Origin: Fibrobacteria bacterium AD312
Lineage (GTDB): Bacteria; Fibrobacterota; Fibrobacteria; Fibrobacterales; Fibrobacteraceae
Length of the DNA stretch: 51,812 bases
Direction of reading: 5' to 3'
NCBI GenBank assembly: GCA_001462345.1
Contig: LIUM01000014.1
Span: forward strand, 1 to 51,812
The notes beneath the pieces are model-generated. The model had not been told where the DNA came from and did no database searches. It was given only the letters and a program-made list of their open reading frames with translations. Shown in pieces: positions 23,653 through 32,734 of this stretch. Positions within the stretch are counted from its first letter, which is position 1. Each line of letters begins with the position of its first letter. Both the position numbers and the translations under genes were made by a program.

Positions 23653-24424
23653 GCTTTTCACTTCTCTTTTGATTATTTGGTAAGCCCATCAATTCAAAAG
23701 CCTGCGCACTTCTTTTGATAAAGTCCTCTGCTTCAGAGTTCCTTTTTTGTTTCAAAGCAATTTGTGCACGATAAAATAAAATAGTCGCAGAGATATAGCT
23801 GTTGTTTTCTCTTATCGCTTTTACTGCTGCGTCAGCATATAAAGAATCGGCCTCTGAAAGGCGCCCTTCAAAAAAAGCTGCTTGAGCAAACATCAATACT
23901 ACAGAAGCTTTATGACTAGGCAATTCGTTTTTTGCTTTCTTATAAAGAGGTTCAGCCTCATGATTCTTTTTTAAGGCCGTCAAAGCTAAAGCTTGTTCTC
24001 TCCAAAAATAACCTTGTAACAAATCAGGAGTTTCATCAAGCATTTCTTCTGAAACAGTCTTAGATAATCGAATGGTCTCATCATAACGTTCTTGTGCATT
24101 CGAAAGCGCCATCTTAGCCTGTACCAGCGCAACAATAGAAGCTGTATCTAAAGCGTCTTGCCGTATAATAGACAACAGAGAATCCGCTAAAGTAAAGTCT
24201 AAACTCTGCGTCCGAATTTGTGCCATCATCATTAAAACCCGACCTTCCGCTAACAAATCGGATTCTTTTCGAGTCGCTAAAAGAGCTTTTTCTAATTGAC
24301 TATAACTTTTAGCAAATCGGCCAGCTTCTAGGGATTTTTTTGCTCTATAGGCAAGGACTCCTGATTCAGAACTCCATACCATACTTACAATAATAAAAAA
24401 GAAGACAAATATGTTTTTTACCAT
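23642..24424 (-). CDS. Exported TPR protein in the Mla-type operon
   Basis: A 260-residue exported protein: signal peptide MVKNIFVFFFIIVSMVWSSES, then TPR-like helical pairs across most of the length (AYRAKKSLEAGRFAKSYSQL, LLATRKESDLLAEG, EPLYKKAKNEL, SEADSLYADAAVKA, RNSEAEDFIKRSAQAFEL). It overlaps the end of the mlaD-like gene by 7 bases, so it is the last gene of that operon and may assemble with the MCE protein. The ATG at 24424 is preferred over 24484 because the signal peptide begins there. Confidence 0.8.
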   Translation of the reverse strand: MVKNIFVFFFIIVSMVWSSESGVLAYRAKKSLEAGRFAKSYSQLEKALLATRKESDLLAEGRVLMMMAQIRTQSLDFTLADSLLSIIRQDALDTASIVALVQAKMALSNAQERYDETIRLSKTVSEEMLDETPDLLQGYFWREQALALTALKKNHEAEPLYKKAKNELPSHKASVVLMFAQAAFFEGRLSEADSLYADAAVKAIRENNSYISATILFYRAQIALKQKRNSEAEDFIKRSAQAFELMGLPNNQKRSEKLIP

Positions 24425-25377
24425 AATGTCTCCACAACAAATGGAACAGTATCTTTTTTCGGGATAGAGCGTCGAATAATCCACATATTAGATATACCCG
24501 CTATAAGATCTTCTGCACTTTGTAAAGTTTGTTCTCCATTTCCAATAAATTGATCTAAAGATACAGTAACGTTTCCTAAATCGCCAACTAATCCATCCAT
24601 TCTAAAGAGAACTGTATCTAATGAGGTAAACGTACGATCTAGTTTTTGAGGAACATCTTTCATATCAGTTATTAAAACCGTGACGCCACCAGCAATTGTA
24701 TCCAAACGATCAAATAAACCAGGCATTCTTAATTGAAGCAGATTAATAATTTTTGTTCCTGCAAAAGTAATCTGATCTAGTCGAGTAAGCTGTTGATTGA
24801 GATTATCATATAACAGTCTTGAACCTAACAAGGCTCCTAAAGTGGTCCCCGTATCCATAGCCATTTCAACAAGAGTATCTGCTGCATCAATAAGTACGTT
24901 AACACGATTGAGTAATTCATTGGTGGTTTCTAAAACTGTTTCTAAATCTTGAGCTTTTCCTGCAGGTAAATAATCACCATCGTTTAAAATACGACCCTTT
25001 CCTTTTTTCACCTCAATATTAATCACACGAGCAGAAATCACGTTTTGATCTCGAATAGCAAAAACCATCGCACTATCGGTAATCCAGTTTTTGTATTCTG
25101 AACGGATGGTAAATTCCATTCGAACGCCAGATTCTTGTATATACATATCAGAAATACGGCCAACATCCACACCACTAATCTGAATTTTGGTTCCTGTATG
25201 TAATCCTAAGGCTTTTTCAAAATTACTGTACAGTTTATATTCTTCAACTCCAATCATTCCCGATGTAGATAGTTTGGTGTAGAAAGTAATACCAAAAACA
25301 ATAACAGCAACAGCAAAAAACACACCAACTAATAAGCCAGATAATTCCGTCCAATTGATTTGCTTGACTATCTTCAT
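24418..25377 (-). CDS. mlaD: MCE-domain substrate-binding protein of an Mla-type lipid transporter
   Basis: The 319-residue protein has one N-terminal TM helix (about 12-33) and an MCE domain (about 38-120; KLYSNFEKALGLHTGTKIQI then SGVDVGRISDMYI), followed by a long helical part (about 140-300) with regularly spaced TLVEMAMDTGTTLG- and LDRTFTSLDTVLFRMD-like helices that would form a tunnel or needle. It binds phospholipids in the periplasm for transport between membranes. The MlaF gene lies upstream with a 165-base gap, longer than other gaps in this operon; a 16-base palindrome sits in it. Confidence 0.92.
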   Translation of the reverse strand: MKIVKQINWTELSGLLVGVFFAVAVIVFGITFYTKLSTSGMIGVEEYKLYSNFEKALGLHTGTKIQISGVDVGRISDMYIQESGVRMEFTIRSEYKNWITDSAMVFAIRDQNVISARVINIEVKKGKGRILNDGDYLPAGKAQDLETVLETTNELLNRVNVLIDAADTLVEMAMDTGTTLGALLGSRLLYDNLNQQLTRLDQITFAGTKIINLLQLRMPGLFDRLDTIAGGVTVLITDMKDVPQKLDRTFTSLDTVLFRMDGLVGDLGNVTVSLDQFIGNGEQTLQSAEDLIAGISNMWIIRRSIPKKDTVPFVVETLW

Positions 25378-25445
25378 TTAAGAGCCTCTCCTAGCGTCAA
25401 CCAAAGACATAAGCCCAAAATTTATGGGAATAAAAGCAACAATCC

Positions 25446-25461
25446 TCTTTGTTAACAAAGA
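25446..25461. promoter_or_regulatory. 16-bp perfect palindrome between mlaF and mlaD
   Basis: TCTTTGTTAACAAAGA is its own reverse complement and lies in the only sizeable gap of the mla run. It could be an operator or a short hairpin. No known binding site is matched. Confidence 0.3.
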
Positions 25462-25542
25462 ACAAGAATATGCTGTTGCTTCCAAATGGCTTAATATGGT
25501 TTCTTTTGAGATAATCATAGACTATATAAATTATATAAAAAT

Positions 25543-26370
25543 TTACTCTTTTGCTTGTAAATCTCTAAAAAGCTCTTCCGCAATAGGTTCATTTGATTTT
25601 TGCCAATAATCAAACGAATGTGGCTCTGTTAGTGTTTTATTTTGTAAAAAAACAATGTTGCATCCTAGTTCCTTAGCGATTAATAAATCATGCGTTACAA
25701 TAATAATAGACGTGTTAAATAACTTTCGCATGTTATCAATCAAAGGCAATAAATTACGCCTGTTGTAATTATCTAACCCAGAAGTAGGCTCATCCATCAA
25801 AAGCAATTTAGGATCCATTGCCCAAGATCTAGCAATGGCAACTCGTTTTTGCATTCCCGTACTCAACATATGTGGGAATAAATCCGCTTCATGGCGTACT
25901 CGCATTAAATCAAGAGCCATATTCACCTTATCCTCTATTTCCGCTTCTGTTCCCATGCCATGATAACGTAAAGGTAAAGCAACGTTATCTCGAACCCGTA
26001 AATTGGAAATAAGGGCTCCATTTTGAAAAACAAGCCCTACTTGACGACTAGCAATTTCAAGTGCATCATGGCGTTCTATAGGGATATGTTCTCCAAAATA
26101 ATAGAGAGTGCCAGACGTTGGTTTTGCAAGACCAGCTATAATTCTTAGAAAAGCACTTTTACCTTGACCAGAAGCTCCGCCAATACAAATCGTCTCGCCC
26201 AATTTTACACTTAAATTGACACCTGAAAGAATTTCTTTTCTATTGTCTTCAAGAACAACTCCCGATAAGCCGCTCCAGTTTAAAAAACTTTGAGACCTAA
26301 CTCTTCTACGACTCATCATTTCACTATAACTAAAATGCAAGTCTTTTATTACTAGTGCCATTTCAATCAT
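25543..26370 (-). CDS. mlaF: ABC transporter ATPase of Mla-type lipid transport
   Basis: The 275-residue ATPase has Walker A GGASGQGKS, Q-loop LVFQNGALI, Walker B LLLMDEPTSGLD and the H-loop VTHD. The signature, usually LSGGQ, reads LSTGMQKRVAIAR here, with Thr in place of the first Gly; MlaF-type signatures often read LSGGM. The first 35 residues include an insert (RRRVRSQSFLNWSGLSG) between the first strands. Its start overlaps the mlaE stop by one base (TAATG). Confidence 0.93.
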   Translation of the reverse strand: MIEMALVIKDLHFSYSEMMSRRRVRSQSFLNWSGLSGVVLEDNRKEILSGVNLSVKLGETICIGGASGQGKSAFLRIIAGLAKPTSGTLYYFGEHIPIERHDALEIASRQVGLVFQNGALISNLRVRDNVALPLRYHGMGTEAEIEDKVNMALDLMRVRHEADLFPHMLSTGMQKRVAIARSWAMDPKLLLMDEPTSGLDNYNRRNLLPLIDNMRKLFNTSIIIVTHDLLIAKELGCNIVFLQNKTLTEPHSFDYWQKSNEPIAEELFRDLQAKE

Positions 26371-27242
26371 TATATTATTTTTGAAATCTCCCCAAAATAT
26401 TGAAAAATATAAAATGAAGACAAAATCACATCAAAAATAACGATATACAAGAAAGAATAAATCACCGAACGCGAAGTGGCTTTTGGTACCTGGCGAACAT
26501 CTTTACGAATAGCGAGTCCTTGATAGCTAGCATTAGTGATAATGATACAAGCAAAAATGACTGGCTTCACGATGACTAAAATAAAATCTGTCATAGTTAA
26601 AGACTGAAGTATGGCTGTAGAAAGATAGGCCCAACTAATCTGAACATTTAACATGTCACCAACAAAATAAATCAATAATTTAGCCATTAAAAAGCCCGCA
26701 CAAATACCACTAAAACTAAATAAAATGGTCATTATCAAAACAGCAAAAATACCACCAATCAGCGCGGGCATTACTAAATAGCGAATAGGATCTACTCCCA
26801 TTGTGGCTAATGCATCCACTTCAGAATTAATGGCCATACTTCCAATGTAAGTAGTTAAAGCAGCACCACTTCGACCAGCAATTAAAAAAGCGGTAAATAT
26901 AGGTCCTAGCTCTCTAATAATCACTATCACCATCAAATCACCCACCACATCAGAAAAGCCCACTTTATTCATCATGGTTATCACTTCAATGATAATCACG
27001 GTGCCAAAAAGAGTGGCGACTACAAAAAGGACTGGAAAAATTTCCACCCCAGTAAAGAAAATCTGATTGATGACATTTTTTGAATCGGACTTAAAATTTT
27101 TCTTTCTTGAAAAAACAGAAGCAACTGTTTTAACAAATAAAGTAAACTGTTGGCCTGGTGTTGATGATAAAAAAAAGACCCCCAGCAGATAAAAAAGTCT
27201 GCCTGGAAGAGTTAGTTTTTTATATACAACATTATTTTTCAT
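26370..27242 (-). CDS. mlaE: MlaE-family ABC transporter permease
   Basis: The inner-membrane permease of the lipid transporter, 290 residues with about five TM segments. The family core GPIFTAFLIAGRSGAALTTYIGSM followed by NSEVDALATMGVDPIRYLVMP is clear. It starts 2 bases after the engB stop and is coupled to mlaF. Confidence 0.95.
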   Translation of the reverse strand: MKNNVVYKKLTLPGRLFYLLGVFFLSSTPGQQFTLFVKTVASVFSRKKNFKSDSKNVINQIFFTGVEIFPVLFVVATLFGTVIIIEVITMMNKVGFSDVVGDLMVIVIIRELGPIFTAFLIAGRSGAALTTYIGSMAINSEVDALATMGVDPIRYLVMPALIGGIFAVLIMTILFSFSGICAGFLMAKLLIYFVGDMLNVQISWAYLSTAILQSLTMTDFILVIVKPVIFACIIITNASYQGLAIRKDVRQVPKATSRSVIYSFLYIVIFDVILSSFYIFQYFGEISKII

Positions 27243-27243
27243 T

Positions 27244-27852
27244 TTACTCTTTAATCACATTCAATAGCTCAAACCAAAGAGAATCAAGGCCAAATTTTGA
27301 AACAGCACTTACCGTAATAGGAGGGGTAGGCAAATCAAATTTTTCTTGTATTAACTTTTTATTCTTACTTAATTCAGACTGATTGACCTTATCTCTCTTA
27401 CTCGCGACAATTAACACAGGCACACCCGTTTTTCTTAATTCTTCTACCGTATGTAAATCCATCGCTGTACCTGCATGTCGAATATCTACCAAATAGACTA
27501 CACCCCGTAAATCTTCTGCATTTTCAATATAATTACGAATTGAATCTGCCATAAGATCTCTTTGTTTAATACTCACCTTAGCAAACCCTACACCAGGTAA
27601 ATCTACAAGAAAAAAAGCCTCATTAACCTTAAAAAAATTTATTTCTCTTGTTTTTCCAGGAGTTGCACTTGTTTTCACTAAGTTTTTCTCACCCATTAAG
27701 GCATTTAACAACGTGGACTTTCCCACATTAGAACGCCCTAAAAAGGCGATTTGAGGTAAACGTTCTTCGGGCAAATCTTTTAAATCCACTGCGCTTTTTA
27801 CAAATAACGCAGAGAAAATTTGCATATTTCCAACTATTTTTACTTCACTCAA
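27244..27852 (-). CDS. engB: Ribosome-biogenesis GTPase EngB/YsxC
   Basis: A 202-residue small GTPase required for 50S subunit assembly. G1 is GRSNVGKSTLLNAL, the G2 Thr is in KTREINFF, G3 is DLPGVGFA and G4 is SKRDKVN. Length is typical. It overlaps recR by 4 bases and is followed directly by mlaE. Confidence 0.96.
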   Translation of the reverse strand: MSEVKIVGNMQIFSALFVKSAVDLKDLPEERLPQIAFLGRSNVGKSTLLNALMGEKNLVKTSATPGKTREINFFKVNEAFFLVDLPGVGFAKVSIKQRDLMADSIRNYIENAEDLRGVVYLVDIRHAGTAMDLHTVEELRKTGVPVLIVASKRDKVNQSELSKNKKLIQEKFDLPTPPITVSAVSKFGLDSLWFELLNVIKE

Positions 27853-28442
27853 AATAATACTCTCCCCTCAAAAGCCCTTAACATGGTGATTTCATCTACA
27901 AATTCCAAATCACTTCCCATAGGAATTCCGCGTGCTAATCTAGAACGTTTGATGGATGTTCCCTCTAAAAGGCGATCAATCAAAAGAGCCGTGCTCTCAG
28001 CTTCAGGGCTTGAACCAAGAGCGAGTATCAACTCTTGAAACCCTTCTTTTTTCACGCGTTCAATTAAAAAAGGAATATGCAACGTCTCTGGCCCTACGCC
28101 ATCTAGAGGAGAAAGTACTCCACCCAAAACGAAATAAAGCCCTTGAAACACACCTGATTTTTCAAATGGCAATATATCCGATGACTTTTCGACAACGCAT
28201 ATCGTTTTAGCTTCTTTTCGCATGTTACAAACGGAACAAATATCACCTTCTGTAAATACAAAACAACGGCTACACGGTTTCACTCGTTCCACGGCTTTTA
28301 AAATACTCTCTGAAAAACGAACTGTTTGCTCGCGTGGACGAGATAAAATATGATAGGCTAAACGACGAGCCGTTTTATTCCCTATGCCAGGGAGGCTTGA
28401 AAATTCAGCAATCAATTCTTCTAAACTAGGTGGTTCAATCAT
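27849..28442 (-). CDS. recR: Recombination protein RecR
   Basis: The 197-residue RecR takes part in RecFOR loading of RecA at gaps. It has the N-terminal helix-hairpin-helix (ELIAEFSSLPGIGNKTARRLAYH), a four-Cys zinc finger (CSRCFVFTEGDICSVC), a Toprim domain (CVVEKSSDILPFEKSG) and a C-terminal family end. Overlaps: 8 bases with the upstream EAL/HDOD gene and 4 with engB. Confidence 0.96.
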   Translation of the reverse strand: MIEPPSLEELIAEFSSLPGIGNKTARRLAYHILSRPREQTVRFSESILKAVERVKPCSRCFVFTEGDICSVCNMRKEAKTICVVEKSSDILPFEKSGVFQGLYFVLGGVLSPLDGVGPETLHIPFLIERVKKEGFQELILALGSSPEAESTALLIDRLLEGTSIKRSRLARGIPMGSDLEFVDEITMLRAFEGRVLF

Positions 28443-29664
28443 CCATTATCCATATATAAGCGTCATGTATACACTGTGTCAATAAATCTGGAGACAGAGC
28501 TAATTCTTTTGAACAAGCGAGTATCTCTCTTTGTAAATCTAATTCAACAGCGTCTGCTAAGCGCAATAACAAACCTAATCGTCCATTTTTATATAAAAGA
28601 GCCTCTTGAATATCCTTATCTACCGATAAAGATGGTAAAATATTCTGAAAAGGCATTTTAAATAAAGCATCCATACGACTCATCAAACCAACAATAAATG
28701 CTTTAGCAGAGAAATCACTTTTTGGATCAATAGCCTTACCTAAATTTTCAAGAAACCGAGCTCGATGAGTGGCATTTTGGAATAAAGGAGACGATTGTGG
28801 TGATTCGCCCATTTCTGGACGAGCATATAATAACAAAAGAAGCCAGTGGTTGAGATGATCAACACCTATCTGATTCAGCGCTTCTTGTATAGTCATTAAA
28901 GGCTTCTTAAAAGAATTTGAGGAATTTAAGTAACTTAATAATTTATGAATCAGCTCTGGGTAATTTTCAAAAGCCCTCGAAATCTCATCTAGACTTGACT
29001 CCGACTTTAATTTTTTTAATAAATCCAAAATCGCTGCCGTTGTGGAATCCATTTTTCGAGTAGTCACAAGTTCTGGCTTTGCAAAAAAGAAACCTTGAAA
29101 AAAGTCATACCCTTCTTTTAAGCATTCCTGAAAATCAAATTCTGTTTCTACTTTTTCTGCTAAAATAGAAATACCTTTAGCCTTAAAATACGCAGCAGCT
29201 AAAGCTCTGTTTTTTGGAGTATTCTCCACGAGATCCATTTTCACATAAGAAATATATGGGAAAACTGGAGCCCACTGCTCTATTGTTTCTGGCGTATAAA
29301 CAAAATCATCTAAAGCCAATTGAAAACCCTTTTTATGATACTGCTCTAGAGCTCGTATGATGGCTTCATCTGGGGTTACTGTCTCTAAAATTTCTAGAAC
29401 AAACCGATCTGGATTAAGCAAACAAAATAAATTATCACAAAGCATTTCACGACTACAATTAACAAAAGCTTTATGATTTCCAATGAGTTTAGATAAGCCA
29501 ATGTTGTTTAGAACGTTTTCAAGTACTTGAGCCGTGGCCTGAACACCATTATGAATTACAGCCGATTCACTTAAAGGAGAATCTCTAAACAATAATTCAT
29601 AGGCAAATATTTTTCCGTTTCTATTTAAAATAGGTTGTCGAGCAAGATATGCTAACGTTTCCAT
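28435..29664 (-). CDS. EAL-HDOD domain protein (YuxH/CdgJ-like)
   Basis: A 409-residue cytoplasmic protein with an N-terminal EAL-like domain (about 1-205) and a C-terminal HDOD domain (about 205-400). The N-terminus YLARQPILNRNGKIFAYELL is typical of the YuxH/CdgJ family; the EAL motif is ELL, the catalytic DDF block is kept (LALDDFVYTPE), but the usual EGVE motif reads EKVE. Phosphodiesterase activity is therefore doubtful, and a signalling or scaffold role is more likely. It lies between hisG and recR, with short gaps or overlaps. Confidence 0.88.
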   Translation of the reverse strand: METLAYLARQPILNRNGKIFAYELLFRDSPLSESAVIHNGVQATAQVLENVLNNIGLSKLIGNHKAFVNCSREMLCDNLFCLLNPDRFVLEILETVTPDEAIIRALEQYHKKGFQLALDDFVYTPETIEQWAPVFPYISYVKMDLVENTPKNRALAAAYFKAKGISILAEKVETEFDFQECLKEGYDFFQGFFFAKPELVTTRKMDSTTAAILDLLKKLKSESSLDEISRAFENYPELIHKLLSYLNSSNSFKKPLMTIQEALNQIGVDHLNHWLLLLLYARPEMGESPQSSPLFQNATHRARFLENLGKAIDPKSDFSAKAFIVGLMSRMDALFKMPFQNILPSLSVDKDIQEALLYKNGRLGLLLRLADAVELDLQREILACSKELALSPDLLTQCIHDAYIWIMDD

Positions 29665-29673
29665 ATTACTCTT

Positions 29674-30513
29674 TTAAATGCGAGCTGATTTAATTCCAAA
29701 TAGCAAAACGCTACGACATCCCATGTCCCATAATTTATCCATAATCTGATTGGCATCATCTTGCTTAACCATTGCCTTTACTGCATACCAATCTTTACCA
29801 TGCAGCTTAGAGATGGTAGGAGCATCTAGCCCTGGAGTAATATCACAGGCCATTGAAAGAAGTTCTGCAGGTACATTATACTCTATCATCATATAGGACT
29901 GAGCAACAAGCTTGCCTTCAATACGACGAATCAGAGTGTGAACTTCTGCTTCATATTGTTTTTCTGGATGACAAAACAAAGCGGCATTACTTTTAAAAAG
30001 AGGCTCGCCAAGAATACGCAGTCCGGCTTGTTTTAAAGTAGTTCCTGTTTCCACAACATCCACTACGGCATCAGCAACACCTAAGCTTACAGAAATTTCA
30101 ACGGCACCCTCTAATTCAACAATATTCATTTTCTTTTTATAAAAATGATTTACAATGCCAGGAAAACTCGTTGCAATACGACTGTTTTTTAATTCGGCAA
30201 GCTCTTGTATTGAGCTTTCGTTTGGAACGGCAGCACAAAGCTTAGAAGCTCCATAAGGCAAATCCAAGACCTTCACTGCAGGGCTTTCTGCTTCAGCATT
30301 AAAATCAATCCCTGTGATTCCAGCATCAATGATACCACACCCAACATACATTGGAATATCGCTTGGACGCAAAAAGAAAAATTCAATTCCATTTTGAGTA
30401 TCTACAGAGGTTAATGTCTTATATGGTTTATTGGCTTTATAACCACAGGCTTTGAGAAGTTCCTGAGTTGGTTCAAAAAGCATACCTTTGTTAGGAAGAG
30501 CAACTTTAATCAT
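29674..30513 (-). CDS. hisG: ATP phosphoribosyltransferase, long form
   Basis: First step of histidine synthesis, joining ATP and PRPP. The 279-residue length and a C-terminal regulatory domain (about 210-279; DANQIMDKLWDMGCRSVLLF) show the long HisG form, which works without HisZ and is feedback-inhibited by histidine. The N-terminus MIKVALPNKGMLFEPTQELL and GIIDAGITGIDF are family features. Coupled to hisE by a 4-base overlap. Confidence 0.95.
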   Translation of the reverse strand: MIKVALPNKGMLFEPTQELLKACGYKANKPYKTLTSVDTQNGIEFFFLRPSDIPMYVGCGIIDAGITGIDFNAEAESPAVKVLDLPYGASKLCAAVPNESSIQELAELKNSRIATSFPGIVNHFYKKKMNIVELEGAVEISVSLGVADAVVDVVETGTTLKQAGLRILGEPLFKSNAALFCHPEKQYEAEVHTLIRRIEGKLVAQSYMMIEYNVPAELLSMACDITPGLDAPTISKLHGKDWYAVKAMVKQDDANQIMDKLWDMGCRSVLLFGIKSARI

Positions 30514-30770
30514 AATTTTTTATAAACCTCTTCAAGAGTTAATCCTTTTTCAGCCATCATCACGGCGACGTAATATAATACTTGTGATAATTCTAAGGCT
30601 TGATCGTCTTTAGTTTCAAAACGAGCAGCCATCCAAGATTCCGCTGCTTCTTCCACTAATTTCTTCCCAATCGCATGAGCCCCTTTACGAAATAATTCGG
30701 TCGTTCCTTTTCCTTCTGGCATCTCTTTTTTGCGACGACAAGCAAGTTCGTACATTTCTTCAAAAGTCAT
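30510..30770 (-). CDS. hisE: Phosphoribosyl-ATP pyrophosphatase
   Basis: The 86-residue MazG-like HisE acts right after HisG. Conserved helices with KLVEEAAESWMAARF and QVLYYVAVMMAEKGLTLEEV carry the metal-binding Glu/Asp residues. It is the first gene of the minus-strand run; the HisI domain is absent, so cyclohydrolase must be elsewhere. Confidence 0.94.
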   Translation of the reverse strand: MTFEEMYELACRRKKEMPEGKGTTELFRKGAHAIGKKLVEEAAESWMAARFETKDDQALELSQVLYYVAVMMAEKGLTLEEVYKKL

Positions 30771-30910
30771 AAAAATCCTTTATTTTTTAACTTTTACAAT
30801 ATAGAAAAACAACGAATCCAGCTAAACGAAAAGGGCATTCGCTTCTATAAAAAAGAGCCCCTTTCATCTTCTTTTTTCTGGTTTACTTTGTAATTCCTTA
30901 CACGGTTTCG

Positions 30911-31591
30911 TTATTCTTTCATTGTTTTTACTCGATATAGAGTCTGACCGCTTTCATAATACTTGCGTTCAAAAGCAGTTTCTGGTTGTTTTGGAATCCA
31001 TTCTTCTAAAAAAGGCGTGAAATTCATTTGCAAGTATTGAAAGCCCACCCGAGAAGCTTCTAAAAATTCTTCTGCATAAATCTTCCAATTCGTACGAAGT
31101 TCAATATTGGAACATAACTGAAGTAACGTTGGAAAAATAGGATGCGCATGAAAACGACGCCCTACTTGTGATTCTTTGGGCCAAGGATTTGGATAATATA
31201 AAGCGTGAAAAAAAACATCAAGCTTTTCAGCATAAGCAAGGCGCCAAAAGTCAAGCAATTCGGCCTGTAAAAAAAGAAGGTTTGTAGGTTGATTCTTGTT
31301 CTGCGTTTTAGATAATCGACATATGGATTTATCTATTCCAATCACTGGATGGTTAGGATATTTTGCAGCAAGAACAAAAGAACTTTCTCCACAACCACAA
31401 CCAGAATCTAAAATGACTGGCTGTGTAAAAGCTTGAGTGAAATGAACGGCCTGCTTAAAAGCCTCTATTGTATGAGCCGCATAAGGCCTTTGGTATGTTG
31501 TCTGAAAATACTTCAGCACTGTTTTTTCCAAATCAGAGACAATCTCTTTTTGATTGGAAACCACTTGCCTAACGGTATTATGTGTTGGCAT
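30911..31591 (-). CDS. trmB: TrmB-like tRNA (guanine-N7)-methyltransferase
   Basis: A 226-residue SAM-dependent methyltransferase with motif I LDSGCGCGES, IGIDKSICRL at motif II and the family block YYPNPWPKESQVGRRFHAHP, which matches the PWPK-x-RR-H-P region of TrmB. The second half continues WKIYAEEFLEASR in place of the more usual T-D strand. It should make m7G46 in tRNA. It begins 3 bases after the TIGR02147-linked lipoprotein gene. A possible terminator-like hairpin lies downstream (about 30824-30868). Confidence 0.85.
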   Translation of the reverse strand: MPTHNTVRQVVSNQKEIVSDLEKTVLKYFQTTYQRPYAAHTIEAFKQAVHFTQAFTQPVILDSGCGCGESSFVLAAKYPNHPVIGIDKSICRLSKTQNKNQPTNLLFLQAELLDFWRLAYAEKLDVFFHALYYPNPWPKESQVGRRFHAHPIFPTLLQLCSNIELRTNWKIYAEEFLEASRVGFQYLQMNFTPFLEEWIPKQPETAFERKYYESGQTLYRVKTMKE

Positions 31592-31594
31592 TAA

Positions 31595-32734
31595 TTAGAA
31601 CCAGAGCGCTTCTTTTGAAAGCCCAATTAATTCGATATCATCTAATGCAAATGTCGAAGAAGATGTCATGATCCATGAAATCAATCGTATTTCTTTTAGT
31701 ATTGTAGAATCCGAACTAAGATCACTTACAGCGAACGCTATACGAGTCCATTCTGAAGGCAATTCAAAAATCTTCTCTGGCCATCTAGTATTCAGGCTAA
31801 TGTCTTCGACACCAATTAATTGGAAATAAACGGTTCCTGAGCCCTTAACCTTAAATGCAATTGAATCTAAAGCGGTTAAATCGTATAGAGAGGATTTGCC
31901 TCCTATTTGTACTCCGAAATTGACCCAAGGATTCGTCGCCATTTCTGGCACAGTAACAGTAAAAGCGACATACTGAGATTCGTCTTTAACTAAAGGGAAT
32001 GTACTAATTAAGGAGTCATCAAATAAAACTTCTACCTCTTCATGGGCACTTACAAACCACCACCCCGTAGAGTCTCCTACATAAGGAGCAAAACGATGAT
32101 GTGTATTTAAATCTTCAAAATCTTCCAATAATAGCCGTTCTGTTTCTTCAACAAAAGGAGAAGGAGCCACAGAATCTCCAGGGATCAAATTCGCATAAGA
32201 ATAATAAAGAGAAGTATTGTTGCCTTGAGAAAAAACAAAGGAAGCGGCTCCTGCTGGAAGAGAATCAATAGAGAAAAAACCATTCGCATCTACAACGGCT
32301 CGATGACGCATTCCTTGAATAGCGACACTGCCTGCCGAAGCAAACCCAACAGAACCTTTTACTGTCGAAAATGCTTTTAATGTATCTATCCCTCTATTGA
32401 AAGAACTAGAATCCGAAACCATTGCCCTAAATTGAAGAGCCCCTGATGCATCTGCTACTTCTACGGTATAAGACCCAACCGCTAAATCAGTCAAGGTAAA
32501 ACGCCCTTCATTATCTGTCACTGCAGTCACCAACGCTTCTTCAGAAGAAGTAATAGAATTGGATGGCATTACATACACACGAGCAGCCACCGCTGGCGAT
32601 TGATCATTCCTTAAAATCTGAGCCGTAATAGCATTGCCAGCTTCTGTGCCAGAAGGTCCTCCACCAGCAACATCCGAAGTACATCCAAAAACAGATAAAA
32701 GTATAGTTCCCAATAAGAAGAGATTCCGCATCAA
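31595..32734 (-). CDS. Lipoprotein with regulatory-like and CBM11/CIA30-like domains, copy B
   Basis: A 379-residue paralogue of the lipoprotein at 16527, identical in length, with lipobox Cys18 (VFGC) and the same linker signature (AGGGPSGTEAGN). A carboxypeptidase-regulatory-like sandwich (about 35-115; AQILRNDQSPAVAARVYVMP) precedes a second sandwich and a C-terminal galactose-binding-like domain (about 200-379) with LDSIAFKVKGSGTVYFQL and FALDDIELIGL. Overlaps the TIGR02147 gene by 4 bases. Probably on the cell surface. Confidence 0.85.
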   Translation of the reverse strand: MMRNLFLLGTILLSVFGCTSDVAGGGPSGTEAGNAITAQILRNDQSPAVAARVYVMPSNSITSSEEALVTAVTDNEGRFTLTDLAVGSYTVEVADASGALQFRAMVSDSSSFNRGIDTLKAFSTVKGSVGFASAGSVAIQGMRHRAVVDANGFFSIDSLPAGAASFVFSQGNNTSLYYSYANLIPGDSVAPSPFVEETERLLLEDFEDLNTHHRFAPYVGDSTGWWFVSAHEEVEVLFDDSLISTFPLVKDESQYVAFTVTVPEMATNPWVNFGVQIGGKSSLYDLTALDSIAFKVKGSGTVYFQLIGVEDISLNTRWPEKIFELPSEWTRIAFAVSDLSSDSTILKEIRLISWIMTSSSTFALDDIELIGLSKEALWF

